A stretch of DNA of 6,319 bases from DATAYF01 sp036272735 (GTDB lineage Bacteria; Chloroflexota; Ktedonobacteria; Ktedonobacterales; Ktedonobacteraceae): assembly GCA_036272735.1 (NCBI GenBank), contig DATAYF010000375.1, positions 1-6,319 on the forward strand, read 5' to 3'. A program made the position numbers and the translations under genes. The notes beneath the pieces were generated by a model that saw nothing but the letters and a program-made list of their open reading frames with translations, was not told where the DNA came from and did no database searches. Positions 5,911-6,319 of the stretch are shown here, piece by piece. Position 1 is the first letter of the stretch; each line of letters starts with the position of its first letter.

Positions 5911-6319
5911 ATGGCGAGTCAATCTGTTACCAAAGCTGGTCCGCTGGCTGGTATCTTTGGCGAAATGGTGGCCGAATTTTTCGGCACCATGATTTTGCTG
6001 CTCTTCGGCGATGGCTGTGTCGCCACCTACGCCCTATTTACGACACCAGGCACCAATCCGTCAACCAACGAATGGATTCTCGTTGCCCTCGGTTGGGGCT
6101 TAGCGGTCATGCTCGGTATTTATGTTGCCGGAGCCGCAACGGGTGCACACATCAATCCGGCAGTTACACTGGCGATGGCAGTGCGCCACAAATTGCCCTG
6201 GAGCAAGGTGATCCCCTACTGGGTGGCTCAATTGTTGGGAGCCTTTATCGCTGCATTGATCCTGTTCTTTGTGTATCACGGGGCCATCATGCACGCGGCC
6301 GGTTCGCAAAATATCGCCA
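5911..6319 (+). CDS. glpF: Glycerol uptake facilitator (MIP family), 3' truncated by window edge
   Basis: The first 136 codons of a major intrinsic protein channel that lets glycerol cross the inner membrane passively. Helix 1 is at about 16-40 (GEMVAEFFGTMILLLFG, with the family's conserved AEFxGT), helix 2 at about 55-75 (WILVALGWGLAV), and the first NPA box at 82-84 (GAHINPAVTLA). Helix 3 lies around 100-124 (VIPYWVAQLLGAF). The GWGLAV motif and W55 position resemble Bacillus-type GlpF rather than a water aquaporin, but the second NPA and the selectivity-filter Arg are beyond the window. The ATG is supported by AGGAG 9 bases upstream. It is downstream of glpK, so glycerol entry and phosphorylation are encoded together. 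Confidence 0.9.
   Translation, partial: MASQSVTKAGPLAGIFGEMVAEFFGTMILLLFGDGCVATYALFTTPGTNPSTNEWILVALGWGLAVMLGIYVAGAATGAHINPAVTLAMAVRHKLPWSKVIPYWVAQLLGAFIAALILFFVYHGAIMHAAGSQNIA

Noticed and set aside
1..6319. CRISPR array, tRNA, rRNA or insertion sequence
   Set aside because: No spaced direct repeats, no tRNA or rRNA signatures, no transposase and no terminal inverted repeats with target duplications were seen.

Overview
This window has ordinary bacterial gene architecture: tightly packed genes, Shine-Dalgarno (SD) sites, sigma-70-type promoters, intrinsic terminators and a mid-range GC content. Two GlpP-type glycerol antiterminators sit beside glpK and glpF, and there is a cytoplasmic-looking copper amine oxidase. 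I infer a free-living Gram-positive-type or Chloroflexota (Ktedonobacteria-like) organism. This rests on gene content only and is a low-confidence placement.

Left part (1-2720, + strand). A Nudix hydrolase with a Nudix_N-type N-terminal domain (61-762) is followed after 5 bases by a complete primary-amine (copper, topaquinone) oxidase (768-2720). The oxidase SD lies inside the end of the Nudix gene, so the two form a two-gene operon.

Middle part (2726-4277). A canonical glpP (2726-3304, - strand) converges tail to tail on the oxidase gene. A second, more diverged glpP paralogue (3540-4115, + strand, TTG start preferred) diverges from it. The 235-base gap between the two glpP genes is dense in signals. 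It holds two sigma-70-like promoters on opposite strands whose -10 boxes nearly touch and which fire across each other. It also holds a strong A/T-rich inverted repeat, a run of alternating GTCC/GGAC segments that can pair in mutually exclusive ways, and an intrinsic terminator (9-bp stem, seven T) before the second glpP. This looks like a transcription attenuator at the head of the glp genes.

Right part (4278-6319, + strand). glpK (glycerol kinase, GTG start, very strong SD) follows a structured 162-base gap. A perfect 12-bp hairpin with a T-rich tail separates glpK from glpF (glycerol facilitator), which runs off the window.

Working model (inference): glycerol enters through GlpF and is phosphorylated by GlpK. 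The GlpP proteins sense glycerol-3-phosphate and bind leader RNA to relieve termination. The attenuator before the second glpP would place that gene, and by read-through glpK and glpF, under feedback from GlpP itself.
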